Part shown: in pieces, positions 18,953 through 27,643 of the stretch
Layout: each line of letters begins with the position of its first letter
Numbering within the stretch: the stretch's first letter is position 1
NCBI GenBank assembly: GCA_031288305.1
Contig: JAITRP010000058.1
Span: 1 to 48,247, forward strand
DNA from: Zoogloeaceae bacterium
GTDB lineage: Bacteria > Pseudomonadota > Gammaproteobacteria > Burkholderiales > Rhodocyclaceae
DNA: 48,247 bases
Direction: 5' to 3'
Notes under the pieces: generated by a model
The model's input: only the letters and a program-made list of their open reading frames with translations
Databases searched by the model: none
Told to the model about the DNA's origin: nothing
Position numbers and translations under genes: made by a program

Positions 18953-20056
18953 CTAGCGCAGTTTCAGGGTGGAAAGGCCAAACAGCACCAGCAGGATGGT
19001 GATGATCCAGAAACGCACCACCACCTGCGTTTCCTTCCAGCCGCTTTGCTCGAAATGATGATGCAGCGGCGCCATGAGAAAGATGCGCCGCCCCGCGCCG
19101 TAGCGGCGCAAGGTGTATCGAAACCAGCCGACCTGGATCATGACCGACAGGGTTTCCACCACGAACACCCCGCCCATGATGAACAGCACGATTTCCTGCC
19201 GCACGATGACCGCCACGCACCCCAGCGCCGCGCCCAATGAGAGCGCCCCGACATCGCCCATGAAGACTTCCGCCGGATAGGCGTTGAACCACAGGAAACC
19301 CAGCCCCGCGCCGGCAATCGCGCCCAGCAGGATGCACAACTCGCCCGCGCCGGGCACGTAGGGAAACAGCAGATATTCCGCATATCTGGCGTGACCGGCC
19401 ACATAGGAGAAAATGACAAAGGCGGCGGCGATCATCACCGTCGGCATGATCGCCAGACCATCCAGGCCGTCCGTCAGGTTGATGGCGTTGGAAGTGCCGA
19501 CGATGACGCAGTAGGTCAGCGTCACGAATCCCCAGACGCCCAACGGATAGGCGACAATCTTGAAGAAGGGCACAATCAGTTCGGTTTGCGCCGGATTATT
19601 GCTGGAAAAGGCGAGAAACAGCGCCGCGCCCAGACCCAGCACCGATTGCCAGAAAAATTTCCAGCGGCTCGCCAGCCCTTCTGGATCACGGTACACCACT
19701 TTCTTCCAGTCGTCGTACCAGCCAATGACGCCAAAACCCAGGGTGACGATCAGCACCGTCCATACATAGCGATTGGCGAGATCGCACCACAACAGGGTGG
19801 TCAGCGTGATGGCCAGCAGGATCAACACTCCGCCCATCGTGGGCGTTCCGGATTTGGCCAGATGCGTTTCCGGTCCGCACTGGCGTATCGCCTGGCCGAT
19901 TTTTTTCGCCGCCAGCCAGCGGATGACCTTTGGCCCCAGCGCCAGCGAAAAGAACATCGCCGTCATCGCCGCCAACACGGTGCGCAAGGTAAGGTAATTG
20001 AAGACGGAAAACGCCCGTACCTCCTGGGATAGCCACTGGAAAAACAAAAGCAGCAT
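18953..20056 (-). CDS. mraY: Phospho-N-acetylmuramoyl-pentapeptide transferase
   Basis: [18 protein letters not shown]-like KSGTPTMGG and PLHHHFE motifs. Start refined to ATG at 20056. Confidence 0.98.
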   Translation of the reverse strand: MLLLFFQWLSQEVRAFSVFNYLTLRTVLAAMTAMFFSLALGPKVIRWLAAKKIGQAIRQCGPETHLAKSGTPTMGGVLILLAITLTTLLWCDLANRYVWTVLIVTLGFGVIGWYDDWKKVVYRDPEGLASRWKFFWQSVLGLGAALFLAFSSNNPAQTELIVPFFKIVAYPLGVWGFVTLTYCVIVGTSNAINLTDGLDGLAIMPTVMIAAAFVIFSYVAGHARYAEYLLFPYVPGAGELCILLGAIAGAGLGFLWFNAYPAEVFMGDVGALSLGAALGCVAVIVRQEIVLFIMGGVFVVETLSVMIQVGWFRYTLRRYGAGRRIFLMAPLHHHFEQSGWKETQVVVRFWIITILLVLFGLSTLKLR

Positions 20057-21468
20057 CAGTTTGCCCCTTCTTCCGCTTGCGCCGCGTTCAAGAGCAGTCC
20101 CACGACCCGCTCCATGCGCATGAAGCGCGATCCCTTGACCAGCAGCGTGAGCGCGCCGGAACCTCCTCCATTCTTGGCGCAATCCTTCAATTCCTCCAGC
20201 AGCGCCTTGACCAGCGCTTCCGGCGTCCTGAAAACGCGCGCCCCCTCGCCAAAACCGCGCGCCGCCTGCGCGCTGGCCTCGCCCAGCGCATAGAGGCGAT
20301 CCACGCCCATGCTGCGGGCGTAACCGCCGATTTCATCGTGATGCTGGGCGCTGCTTTCGCCGACCTCGCCCATGTCGCCCAGCACCAGGAACTGCCGCCC
20401 TATCATGCCCGCCAGCACGTCAATGCCCGCGCGCACCGAATCCGGATTGGCGTTATAGGTGTCATCGAGAATGAGCGCGCCATATGGCCCGGTTTTTTGT
20501 TGCAGACGCCCATTCACGCCTGAAAACCGGCGCAAGCCCTCGACCAGCGCATCCAGTTCCAGGCCAACCGCCAGACCCGCCGCCGCCGCGGCACAGGCGT
20601 TCATGGCGTTGTGACGGCCGGGAATCCGCAACTCAAAATCACGCGAACCCTGGGCGGTGGCGAGGACCAGGCGGGCGCCCAGGCCGCGCAGGCTGACCTC
20701 GCCGCGCACATCGGCGGGATGTTCGAGCGCGAAGGTCAGCGTCGGGCGGCTGGCGTTTTTCCGCTGCCAGAGCGCGGCCTGCGGGTCATCGTTATTGATG
20801 AGCGCCACGCCGCCCTGTTCCAGGCCGTCATAGATGCTGGCCTTTTCCATCGCCACCGAGGTCAGGTTGCCCATTCCTTCCAGATGCGCGCGTTGGGCGT
20901 TGGTGATGAGCGCCGCCGTGGGACGGACAATCCGGGTGAGATAGCCAATCTCTCCGGGATGATTCATGCCCATTTCCAGCACCGCCGCCTTGTGTTCCGC
21001 GCCCAGGCGCAACAAGGTAAGCGGGACGCCAATGTCATTGTTGAAATTGCCCTGCGGCGTCAGGACGCTGTTTTCCCCCCAAGCCGTTTTCAGGATGCCG
21101 GCGATCATTTCGCGCGTGGTGGTCTTGCCGTTGGATCCGGTTACGGCGATCACCGGCTGCGGGTATTTGCGCCGCCACGCCGCCGCCAGTCGTCCCAACG
21201 CCAGCCGGGTGTCTTCCGCCAGAATGACCGGAACGCCCCTCGGCAGTTTATCCGCGGAATGCACCAGCAAGGCCGCCGCGCCCTGATCGACGGCTTCTTC
21301 CAGATAATCATGGGCATCGAAACGCTCGCCCTGCAAGGCGATGAACAGGCGACGCGCACAGGCTTGACGGGTATCCGTCGCCACTCCCTCGAGCATGATG
21401 TTGCCGCCCCCCGCCACCAGACGCCCCGACACCGCCCTGGCAATATGCGCCAATGACCAGTGCATCAT
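20056..21468 (-). CDS. murF: UDP-N-acetylmuramoyl-tripeptide--D-alanyl-D-alanine ligase
   Basis: [18 protein letters not shown] and [14 protein letters not shown] motifs. Confidence 0.98.
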   Translation of the reverse strand: MMHWSLAHIARAVSGRLVAGGGNIMLEGVATDTRQACARRLFIALQGERFDAHDYLEEAVDQGAAALLVHSADKLPRGVPVILAEDTRLALGRLAAAWRRKYPQPVIAVTGSNGKTTTREMIAGILKTAWGENSVLTPQGNFNNDIGVPLTLLRLGAEHKAAVLEMGMNHPGEIGYLTRIVRPTAALITNAQRAHLEGMGNLTSVAMEKASIYDGLEQGGVALINNDDPQAALWQRKNASRPTLTFALEHPADVRGEVSLRGLGARLVLATAQGSRDFELRIPGRHNAMNACAAAAAGLAVGLELDALVEGLRRFSGVNGRLQQKTGPYGALILDDTYNANPDSVRAGIDVLAGMIGRQFLVLGDMGEVGESSAQHHDEIGGYARSMGVDRLYALGEASAQAARGFGEGARVFRTPEALVKALLEELKDCAKNGGGSGALTLLVKGSRFMRMERVVGLLLNAAQAEEGAN

Positions 21469-23048
21469 ACCCTGCCCTCCCCATATTGTTGTTTCTGCCG
21501 CCAGATCGCCAGCGATGATCGGGCGATTTCACCATCGTGAAATGGGTATTGCACTCCGGCGATTTCCTGATAGGCCTCATGCCCCTTGCCCGCCAGCAGA
21601 ACCACATCCGGCTGCGCCGCCGACAGGATGGCGCGGCGGATGGCTTCCCCCCGATCCACCTCTATTTCCGCCGGCGCATTTGCCGGAACGCCCTGGCGAA
21701 TGTCGTCGATGATGACATAAGGATTCTCGTGGCGCGGGTTGTCGCTGGTGATCCACAGTTTGTCCGCGCCAGCGGCCGCGACTTCTCCCATCAGCGGACG
21801 TTTGCCGCGATCGCGGTCGCCGCCGCATCCAAATACGCAAATCAGCCGCCCGCCGCGCGTCCTTGCCAACTGGCGCAAGGTCGCCAACGCGTTCTCCAGC
21901 GCGTCGGGCGTATGCGCGTAATCGATCAGCACCAACGGCAGCGCGGCATAGGCGTCGCCGCTTGCGCTGTCGCAGCGTTGCATTCGTCCCGGCGGCGGCG
22001 TGAGCCGTTCCAGCCGCGCCGCGGTTTCGCGCATGGAAAGTCCCGCTTCCAGCAGCGTCGCCGCCACTGCCAGCAAATTGGCGATGTTGTAGGCGCCCAG
22101 CACCCTCGTTTCGATCTGGGCGTCACCCCAGGGCGTGGAGAGAGTGAAGACCTGGCTGTTCGCCGTGGCGCGCAAATGCCGCGCCAGGACGCGCTCCGGC
22201 ACACGTCCCGATCCGCCCGTATCCGCATCGATGCGTTCCGGGCAAAGGCTGTAGCCGATGACGCGTCTGGCCGTCGTCGTTCGCGCCAGATGCCGTCCCT
22301 GCTCGTTATCCAAATTGATGACCGCCAACCGTAACATCGGCCAGTGAAAGAGTTTTTCCTTGGCGCGCGCATAGTTGGCCATCGAGCCATGATAATCGAG
22401 ATGGTCGCGAGTGAAATTGGTGAAAATGGCCGTATCCACCGCTGCGCCATTCAGCCGTCCCTCCTCGATGCCGATGGAACTGACTTCCAGCGCACAGGCA
22501 TTGCCGCCTTGCGCCGAAATGTCGTGAAGCAAACGCGCCAGCGTCGCCGCTTCTGGCGTGGTAAAGCCAATAAGGCGCAAATCTTCCGGAAAACCCGCGC
22601 CCAGCGAACCAACGACGCCGCAGCGTTCCGGCCAGGCCGACGCCAGCCATTGCGTGATGGTAGTTTTCCCATTGGTGCCGGTAACGGCGATGAGTTTCAG
22701 GCGTTCCGAAGGCCGCCCGTGAATCTCGTGCGCCAAAAACCCGGCAAGCGCGCGCAGATTCGGCGCCGCCAGGTTGGGGAGCTTGCGCGCCGCGTCCCAG
22801 ACAAAATCGCCGCCCGGTTCCCAGCATACCGCCGCCGCGCCTCTCGCCAGCGCGTCGGCGATATGCCGTCGGCCACCACCCGCATGCCCCGGAAAAGCCA
22901 GGAACAGATTGCCGGGAAGCGTCTGCCGACTGTCATCCGTCACGCCCGTCAGCGGCGCTCCGGATTCCGCGGCCAGCACACGCAGCATTTCCCGCGCCTG
23001 TTGCAGGGCTTCCTGCCAGCGCGCCGCCAGTTCCGCCGCCAGGGTCAT
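21465..23048 (-). CDS. murE: UDP-MurNAc-L-alanyl-D-glutamate--2,6-diaminopimelate ligase
   Basis: VTGTNGKTTITQWLASA; DNPRHENPYVII contains the DNPR motif associated with meso-DAP specificity. Confidence 0.97.
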   Translation of the reverse strand: MTLAAELAARWQEALQQAREMLRVLAAESGAPLTGVTDDSRQTLPGNLFLAFPGHAGGGRRHIADALARGAAAVCWEPGGDFVWDAARKLPNLAAPNLRALAGFLAHEIHGRPSERLKLIAVTGTNGKTTITQWLASAWPERCGVVGSLGAGFPEDLRLIGFTTPEAATLARLLHDISAQGGNACALEVSSIGIEEGRLNGAAVDTAIFTNFTRDHLDYHGSMANYARAKEKLFHWPMLRLAVINLDNEQGRHLARTTTARRVIGYSLCPERIDADTGGSGRVPERVLARHLRATANSQVFTLSTPWGDAQIETRVLGAYNIANLLAVAATLLEAGLSMRETAARLERLTPPPGRMQRCDSASGDAYAALPLVLIDYAHTPDALENALATLRQLARTRGGRLICVFGCGGDRDRGKRPLMGEVAAAGADKLWITSDNPRHENPYVIIDDIRQGVPANAPAEIEVDRGEAIRRAILSAAQPDVVLLAGKGHEAYQEIAGVQYPFHDGEIARSSLAIWRQKQQYGEGRV

Positions 23049-24799
23049 AGCGGCGGCTCCGCAGGCAAGGCGGCAACCTGCACCGGCATGTCCGGCGCGA
23101 CGCCCAGAGTCCGCAACGCGCCCGCCGCAATCCTGGCGAATGCCGGAGCGGCCACCGTGCCGCCATAGTGTTGTCCCGCCGAGGGTTCGTCGATCATCAC
23201 CGCAACCACCAGACGCGGATCGGACATGGGCGCGATGCCGACAAAGGAAGCCACGTATTTGTCACGCGCGTAGCCCATGCCTTCAATCTTGTAGGCCGTT
23301 CCGGTCTTGCCGCCAACGCGGTAGCCAGGCACCTGCGCGCGCGGCGCGGTGCCGCCGGGACGCACCGCCATTTCCAGCATGGCGCGTATTTCGCGCGCCG
23401 TCTGCGAAGAAAACACGGATACGCCGCGCGGCGGCGGGCCTTCGCGCAAGCGCAGGGAAAGCGGAATCAAATCGCCATCGCGGGCAAAAACCAGATAGGA
23501 CGACGCCAATTGCAGCAGGCTGGTGGAAATGCCATGACCATAAGACATGGTGGCCTGCTCAACCGGCTGCCAGCTTTTCCAGGGACGCAGGCGTCCACTG
23601 ACCACGCCGGGAAAATCCAGGCGCAGCGGCGCGCCAAAGCCCAGACTGTCGAACATCTCCCACATTTCTTTCGGCTGAAAGGCGGCGGCGATTTTGGCGG
23701 TGCCGACGTTGGAGGATTTTTGAATTACCTGCGCCAGGGTAAGCTGGCCGTAAGCGCGAGGATCCGAAATAGTGGCGTTGCCGATGGTCAGCCGCCCCGG
23801 CGAACAGTCGATGACGCTGTCGAAACGGTAACGCCCTTTTTCCAACGCCAGCGCCACGGTAAAGGGTTTCAGGGAGGAACCCGGTTCAAAACTGTCGGTA
23901 ACGGCAAGATTGCGTAATTTCGGGCCAAAACGCTGGGCAAAATTGTTCGGGTTGTAGGAAGGCCAGTTGACGAGCGCCAGCACCTCGCCATTCTGCGCGT
24001 CCAGCACCACGGCGCTCGCTGCTTTCGCCCGATGCTCATAAACCGCCTGCTTGACGGCGGAAAAAGCCAGATACTGAATCTTGGAATCCAGCGTCAGCAA
24101 GATATCCCGCCCATCCTGCGGCGGCCGCATTCCCTTGACATCCTCGACAATCCGTCCGCGCCGATCGCGAATGACGCTGCGATGTCCGGGCACGCCCGTG
24201 AGTTCATCCTGAAAGGCCAGTTCCACGCCTTCCTGCCCCCTGTCGTCGATGCCGGCAAAACCAACCACATGCGCCGCCATTTCCGCCGCCGGATAAAAAC
24301 GGCGGAACTCATCGCCCTGAAAAATCCCCGGCAGCCGCAGGGCGGCAATGCGCGCCGCCGTTTCCGGCGCGACCTGCCGCCGGAGGTAAACAAAATTCCT
24401 CTCCGAGGCCAGACGCCGATTCAGTTCCTTGATTTCCATCTCCAAGAGCTTTGCCAACGCCTTTTGCTGCTGCGGTTCCAGGCGCGCATCGACAGGAATG
24501 GCCCAGATGGATTTCATCGGCGCGCTGATGGCCAGCAGATCGCCATTGCGATCAGTGATTCTACCGCGCGAAGCCGGTATTTCCAGATCGCGCAAATAGC
24601 GCGAATTACCCTCTTTTTGCAGGGTATCGTTATGAATTACTTGCAAGTAAAACGCCTGTCCCAACAAAACCAGGAACAAAAAGAGCAGGGTCAACATGGC
24701 AAAGCGCGAACGCCAGTCCGGCAACGCCAGTTGCAGCAGGGGATTTTCCGCAAACTGATGCGCCTTGGCCACGATGCGGCGGCGGCGAATAATGGACAT
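23045..24799 (-). CDS. ftsI: Peptidoglycan D,D-transpeptidase FtsI (PBP3)
   Basis: Transpeptidase motifs SSLK (FEPGSSLKPF), SSN (QKSSNVGT) and KTGT (GGKTGTAYK). Start refined to ATG at 24799. Confidence 0.98.
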   Translation of the reverse strand: MSIIRRRRIVAKAHQFAENPLLQLALPDWRSRFAMLTLLFLFLVLLGQAFYLQVIHNDTLQKEGNSRYLRDLEIPASRGRITDRNGDLLAISAPMKSIWAIPVDARLEPQQQKALAKLLEMEIKELNRRLASERNFVYLRRQVAPETAARIAALRLPGIFQGDEFRRFYPAAEMAAHVVGFAGIDDRGQEGVELAFQDELTGVPGHRSVIRDRRGRIVEDVKGMRPPQDGRDILLTLDSKIQYLAFSAVKQAVYEHRAKAASAVVLDAQNGEVLALVNWPSYNPNNFAQRFGPKLRNLAVTDSFEPGSSLKPFTVALALEKGRYRFDSVIDCSPGRLTIGNATISDPRAYGQLTLAQVIQKSSNVGTAKIAAAFQPKEMWEMFDSLGFGAPLRLDFPGVVSGRLRPWKSWQPVEQATMSYGHGISTSLLQLASSYLVFARDGDLIPLSLRLREGPPPRGVSVFSSQTAREIRAMLEMAVRPGGTAPRAQVPGYRVGGKTGTAYKIEGMGYARDKYVASFVGIAPMSDPRLVVAVMIDEPSAGQHYGGTVAAPAFARIAAGALRTLGVAPDMPVQVAALPAEPPL

Positions 24800-25074
24800 C
24801 AGTGCCCTCCTCCGAGCATGGCGTCCGGCAGATTCAGCACCGGCGCCACCATTTTGAGCTGCGGTCCGCGCGCAATCTGTTCGATGCGCGCATGACTGGC
24901 CCAAGTCGCCAGTTCCAGTTGCAGCTGGCTGTATTCCACTTCCAATTGCCGTGCGCGCTCCTGCTCCGCTTCCAGCGCCTGATAGAGCTTGCGCGCCTTG
25001 TTCTGGGCGGTTACGGTTCCCAGGGCGGAAGCCAGTATCAACAAGAGCAGGACAAAGCAGTTAATGCGCGGCAT
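24799..25074 (-). CDS. ftsL: Cell division protein FtsL
   Basis: 91 aa, single TM plus coiled-coil, between rsmH and ftsI. Confidence 0.93.
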   Translation of the reverse strand: MPRINCFVLLLLILASALGTVTAQNKARKLYQALEAEQERARQLEVEYSQLQLELATWASHARIEQIARGPQLKMVAPVLNLPDAMLGGGH

Positions 25075-26020
25075 GAATTTCTCCTTGCCGCGTCCCCAGT
25101 TTTTCCCCCACCCGCATCACGGCGCTGCGCGCGCGCGGATTGGCCGCCACCTCCGCCGCCGAGGCTCTTCTTGCCCGTCCGATCAGACGCATGAACGGCT
25201 GCGGCGTCTCGTGCGCGCGCAAGGGCAGACTCCTGGGCAGATCATCCGGCGCGGCGGCAGAACGCAAGAAGCGCTTGACGATGCGATCCTCCAGTGAATG
25301 AAAGGCGATCACCACCAGCCGCCCCCCTGCCTTCAACAGCGCCAGCGCCTGCGGCAAGGCTAGCGCGAGCTGATCGAGTTCCTGATTGACATGAATCCGT
25401 AGAGCCTGAAAGCTGCGTGTCGCCGGATCTTGCCCCGGCTCGCGGGAGCGCACGGCCTCGCGTACAAGCGCGGCGAATTCCCCGGTGCTTGCAACAGGCC
25501 GTTTGGCCCTAAAAGCCACAATCTTCTTTGCAATCTGGAAAGCAAACCGTTCTTCGCCATAGTTTCTGATGACCTCCGTAATTTCCCTGATTTCAGCCCG
25601 CGCCAGCCATTCGGCCGCCGTTTCGCCGCGTGTGGCATCCATGCGCATGTCGAGTGGCGCGTCGTGCCGAAAACTGAACCCTCTGCGCCCGTCATCCAAC
25701 TGCGGGCCAGACACCCCCAAGTCGAACAAAATCCCGTCGAACACGGACAAACCCGCCTCCGACGCGCCTTGTTGCAATTCGGCAAAAGAACGATGCAACA
25801 ACGTAAATCGCACATCGTGAATGTCTTGCCCGGCGCGAATCGCTTCCGGATCGCGATCAAACGCCAGCAGCCGCCCGTCCTGCCCCAGGCGCGCCAGGAT
25901 TGCCCGGCTATGCCCGCCGCGTCCAAAGGTAGCGTCGAGATAAACCCCATCCGGCTGCATGTTCAGCGCCATGACCGCTTCTTCCCGCAAAACGGTGACG
26001 TGCGTCAGGACGCTGTTCAT
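25061..26020 (-). CDS. rsmH: 16S rRNA (cytosine(1402)-N(4))-methyltransferase
   Basis: [41 protein letters not shown] and [15 protein letters not shown] motifs. Confidence 0.98.
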   Translation of the reverse strand: MNSVLTHVTVLREEAVMALNMQPDGVYLDATFGRGGHSRAILARLGQDGRLLAFDRDPEAIRAGQDIHDVRFTLLHRSFAELQQGASEAGLSVFDGILFDLGVSGPQLDDGRRGFSFRHDAPLDMRMDATRGETAAEWLARAEIREITEVIRNYGEERFAFQIAKKIVAFRAKRPVASTGEFAALVREAVRSREPGQDPATRSFQALRIHVNQELDQLALALPQALALLKAGGRLVVIAFHSLEDRIVKRFLRSAAAPDDLPRSLPLRAHETPQPFMRLIGRARRASAAEVAANPRARSAVMRVGEKLGTRQGEIHAAH

Positions 26021-26454
26021 TGCAACAAATCCTCAAGACCCGGCGGCATCAGGGATTTCACATCCACGCTCAAATCGTTTTGCCGCTCCCAGGCCGCTTC
26101 GTCCCAGAGTTCAAAACGCTTGCCCATGCCCGCCATGACGATCTTCTTTTCCAGACGCGCCAGCTTGCGCAGTTCCGGCGCAATCAGCAAGCGCCCCGCC
26201 GAATCCATCCGGTCATCGCGCGCATTGCCGTTCAGTATCCGCTTGAGCCGCTGCGCGTCCTGAATTGTCGAGCGCATCAGTTTTTCCTGCACCTGTTGCC
26301 AGACAGAGCGCGGATAAAGCAACAGGCAACCATCCGGATGCGCCGTGATGGTCAATTCTTCCTCACCCGTCCGCACAAGCGCTTCCCGGTGCAATGCCGG
26401 AATGGCAAAGCGTCCCTTGGCGTCCAGCGTGAGCGTAGCGGTTCCCTGAAACAT
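26017..26454 (-). CDS. mraZ: Transcriptional regulator MraZ
   Basis: [23 protein letters not shown] and [12 protein letters not shown] (AbrB-like repeats). Start refined to ATG at 26454 because the longer ORF (26511) would translate through the operator repeats. Confidence 0.96.
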   Translation of the reverse strand: MFQGTATLTLDAKGRFAIPALHREALVRTGEEELTITAHPDGCLLLYPRSVWQQVQEKLMRSTIQDAQRLKRILNGNARDDRMDSAGRLLIAPELRKLARLEKKIVMAGMGKRFELWDEAAWERQNDLSVDVKSLMPPGLEDLLQ

Positions 26455-26473
26455 GTCGATCGCAAAATCATGA

Positions 26474-26534
26474 AGTCCACTTTTGTGAACTTGTACTCCA
26501 CTTTTTAACACATTTCTCCACTTTAAGACACTTT
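26474..26534 (-). promoter_or_regulatory. MraZ-box operator array (10-bp period, AAAGTG(G/T)NNN)
   Basis: Minus strand: AAAGTGTCTT AAAGTGGAGA AATGTGTTAA AAAGTGGAGT ACAAGTTCAC AAAAGTGGAC, immediately upstream of mraZ. Confidence 0.7.
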
Positions 26535-26636
26535 AAAACCCAATGCAAGCACTTTTTACAAATTTTTGAATCAAGACAAGGACTTAGCAACACTCTTGCA
26601 TGTAGAATGAATTGTTATTTCTATTTAAAATCAATG

Positions 26637-26669
26637 CTTGATAATTTGAAGTTAAAGTTGATTATCAAG
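26637..26669. repeat. Perfect 9-bp inverted repeat CTTGATAAT-N15-ATTATCAAG
   Basis: Read directly; located in the divergent mraZ/rpsU intergenic region. Confidence 0.85.
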
Positions 26670-26786
26670 ATCAGGATCGAGGATGAAATGGGGGGTGCAG
26701 TTGCGCCGTTGCGCATACGGTGATTTTGCGGATACCCCTGTCGTCATCGTCTGCGCGAAAAAACCGCGCGGTATTGAAAAAGACGC

Positions 26787-26792
26787 TATAAT
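26787..26792 (+). promoter_or_regulatory. Putative -10 box (TATAAT) of rpsU
   Basis: Perfect TATAAT 74 nt upstream of the rpsU ATG; no clear -35. Confidence 0.5.
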
Positions 26793-26866
26793 CATGGTTT
26801 CCGTCTTGTCGGACGGAATGATTCATGGGGCAGAGATGCTGCCTGACTGGAAGGGGGTGATTTTAG

Positions 26867-27079
26867 ATGCCGAGTATTCGCGTCAAGGAAAACGAGCCGT
26901 TTGAGGTAGCCATTCGCCGCTTCAAGCGTGCGGTTGAAAAGACCGGCTTGCTGACGGAACTGCGTGCTCGCGAGTTTTATGAAAAGCCGACCGCCGAGCG
27001 CAAACGCAAGGCCGCAGCTGCCGTCAAGCGCCATTACAAGCGTCTGCGCAGCATGACCCTGCCACCCAAACTGTACTGA
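26867..27079 (+). CDS. rpsU: 30S ribosomal protein S21
   Basis: [29 protein letters not shown]...[23 protein letters not shown] upstream. Confidence 0.98.
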   Translation: MPSIRVKENEPFEVAIRRFKRAVEKTGLLTELRAREFYEKPTAERKRKAAAAVKRHYKRLRSMTLPPKLY

Positions 27080-27105
27080 TTTCGTACTGATTTCGTACTG
27101 ATTTT
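27073..27105 (+). repeat. Three tandem 11-bp repeats (GTACTGATTTC) spanning the rpsU stop codon
   Basis: GTACTGATTTC GTACTGATTTC GTACTGATTTT, read directly. Confidence 0.9.
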
Positions 27106-27117
27106 TTAGCGTTTCGC

Positions 27118-27148
27118 AAAGCCGCTCGTCGTTCGACAGCGGCTTTTT
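27118..27148 (+). terminator. Intrinsic terminator/attenuator between rpsU and yqeY
   Basis: AAAGCCGCT-C-GTCG-TT-CGAC-AGCGGCTTTTT stem-loop with T tract. Confidence 0.8.
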
Positions 27149-27184
27149 GCGTTATCGTCCAATTTCGCATCGGGAGAAGGAAAC

Positions 27185-27628
27185 ATGAGTCTGCGTCCGC
27201 GCATTCACGAGGACATGAAAGCCGCCTTGAAGGCAGGCGAGACTGTGCGCCTGGGCGCGATCCGTCTGTTGATGGCCGCCATTCGGCAAAAGGAGGTCGA
27301 TGAACGCATCGAACTCGACGACAATGGCATTACATCCATCATTGGAAAAATGGTCAAACGCGGCAAGGAAAGCCTGAGCCAGTTCGAGGCGGCGGGACGC
27401 TTGGATCTGGCCGACAGGGAACGCCAGGAAATCAGCGTGCTTTGCGCCTATCTGCCCGAAAAAATGAGCCTTCCGGAAGTCGATGCCGCCATTGACGCCG
27501 CCTTGCGCGAAACCGGCGCGGCAATGGCTGCCGACATGGGCAAGGTCATGAACATCCTCAAGCCGCGGCTTTCCGGCAAGGCGGATATGGGCGTGGTGTC
27601 GGGACGGGTCAGGTCTCGCCTCGTCTGA
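27185..27628 (+). CDS. yqeY: GatB/YqeY domain-containing protein
   Basis: KAALKAGETVRLGAIRLLMAAIRQKEVD and MGKVMNILKPRLSGKADMGVVSGRVR motifs; between rpsU and dnaG. Confidence 0.93.
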   Translation: MSLRPRIHEDMKAALKAGETVRLGAIRLLMAAIRQKEVDERIELDDNGITSIIGKMVKRGKESLSQFEAAGRLDLADRERQEISVLCAYLPEKMSLPEVDAAIDAALRETGAAMAADMGKVMNILKPRLSGKADMGVVSGRVRSRLV

Positions 27629-27643
27629 TCTGATGCGGCGCGC

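Noticed and set aside
26683-26904. 73-aa plus-strand ORF ahead of rpsU
   Set aside because: It contains the rpsU -10 region and overlaps the rpsU start and SD; no family resemblance.
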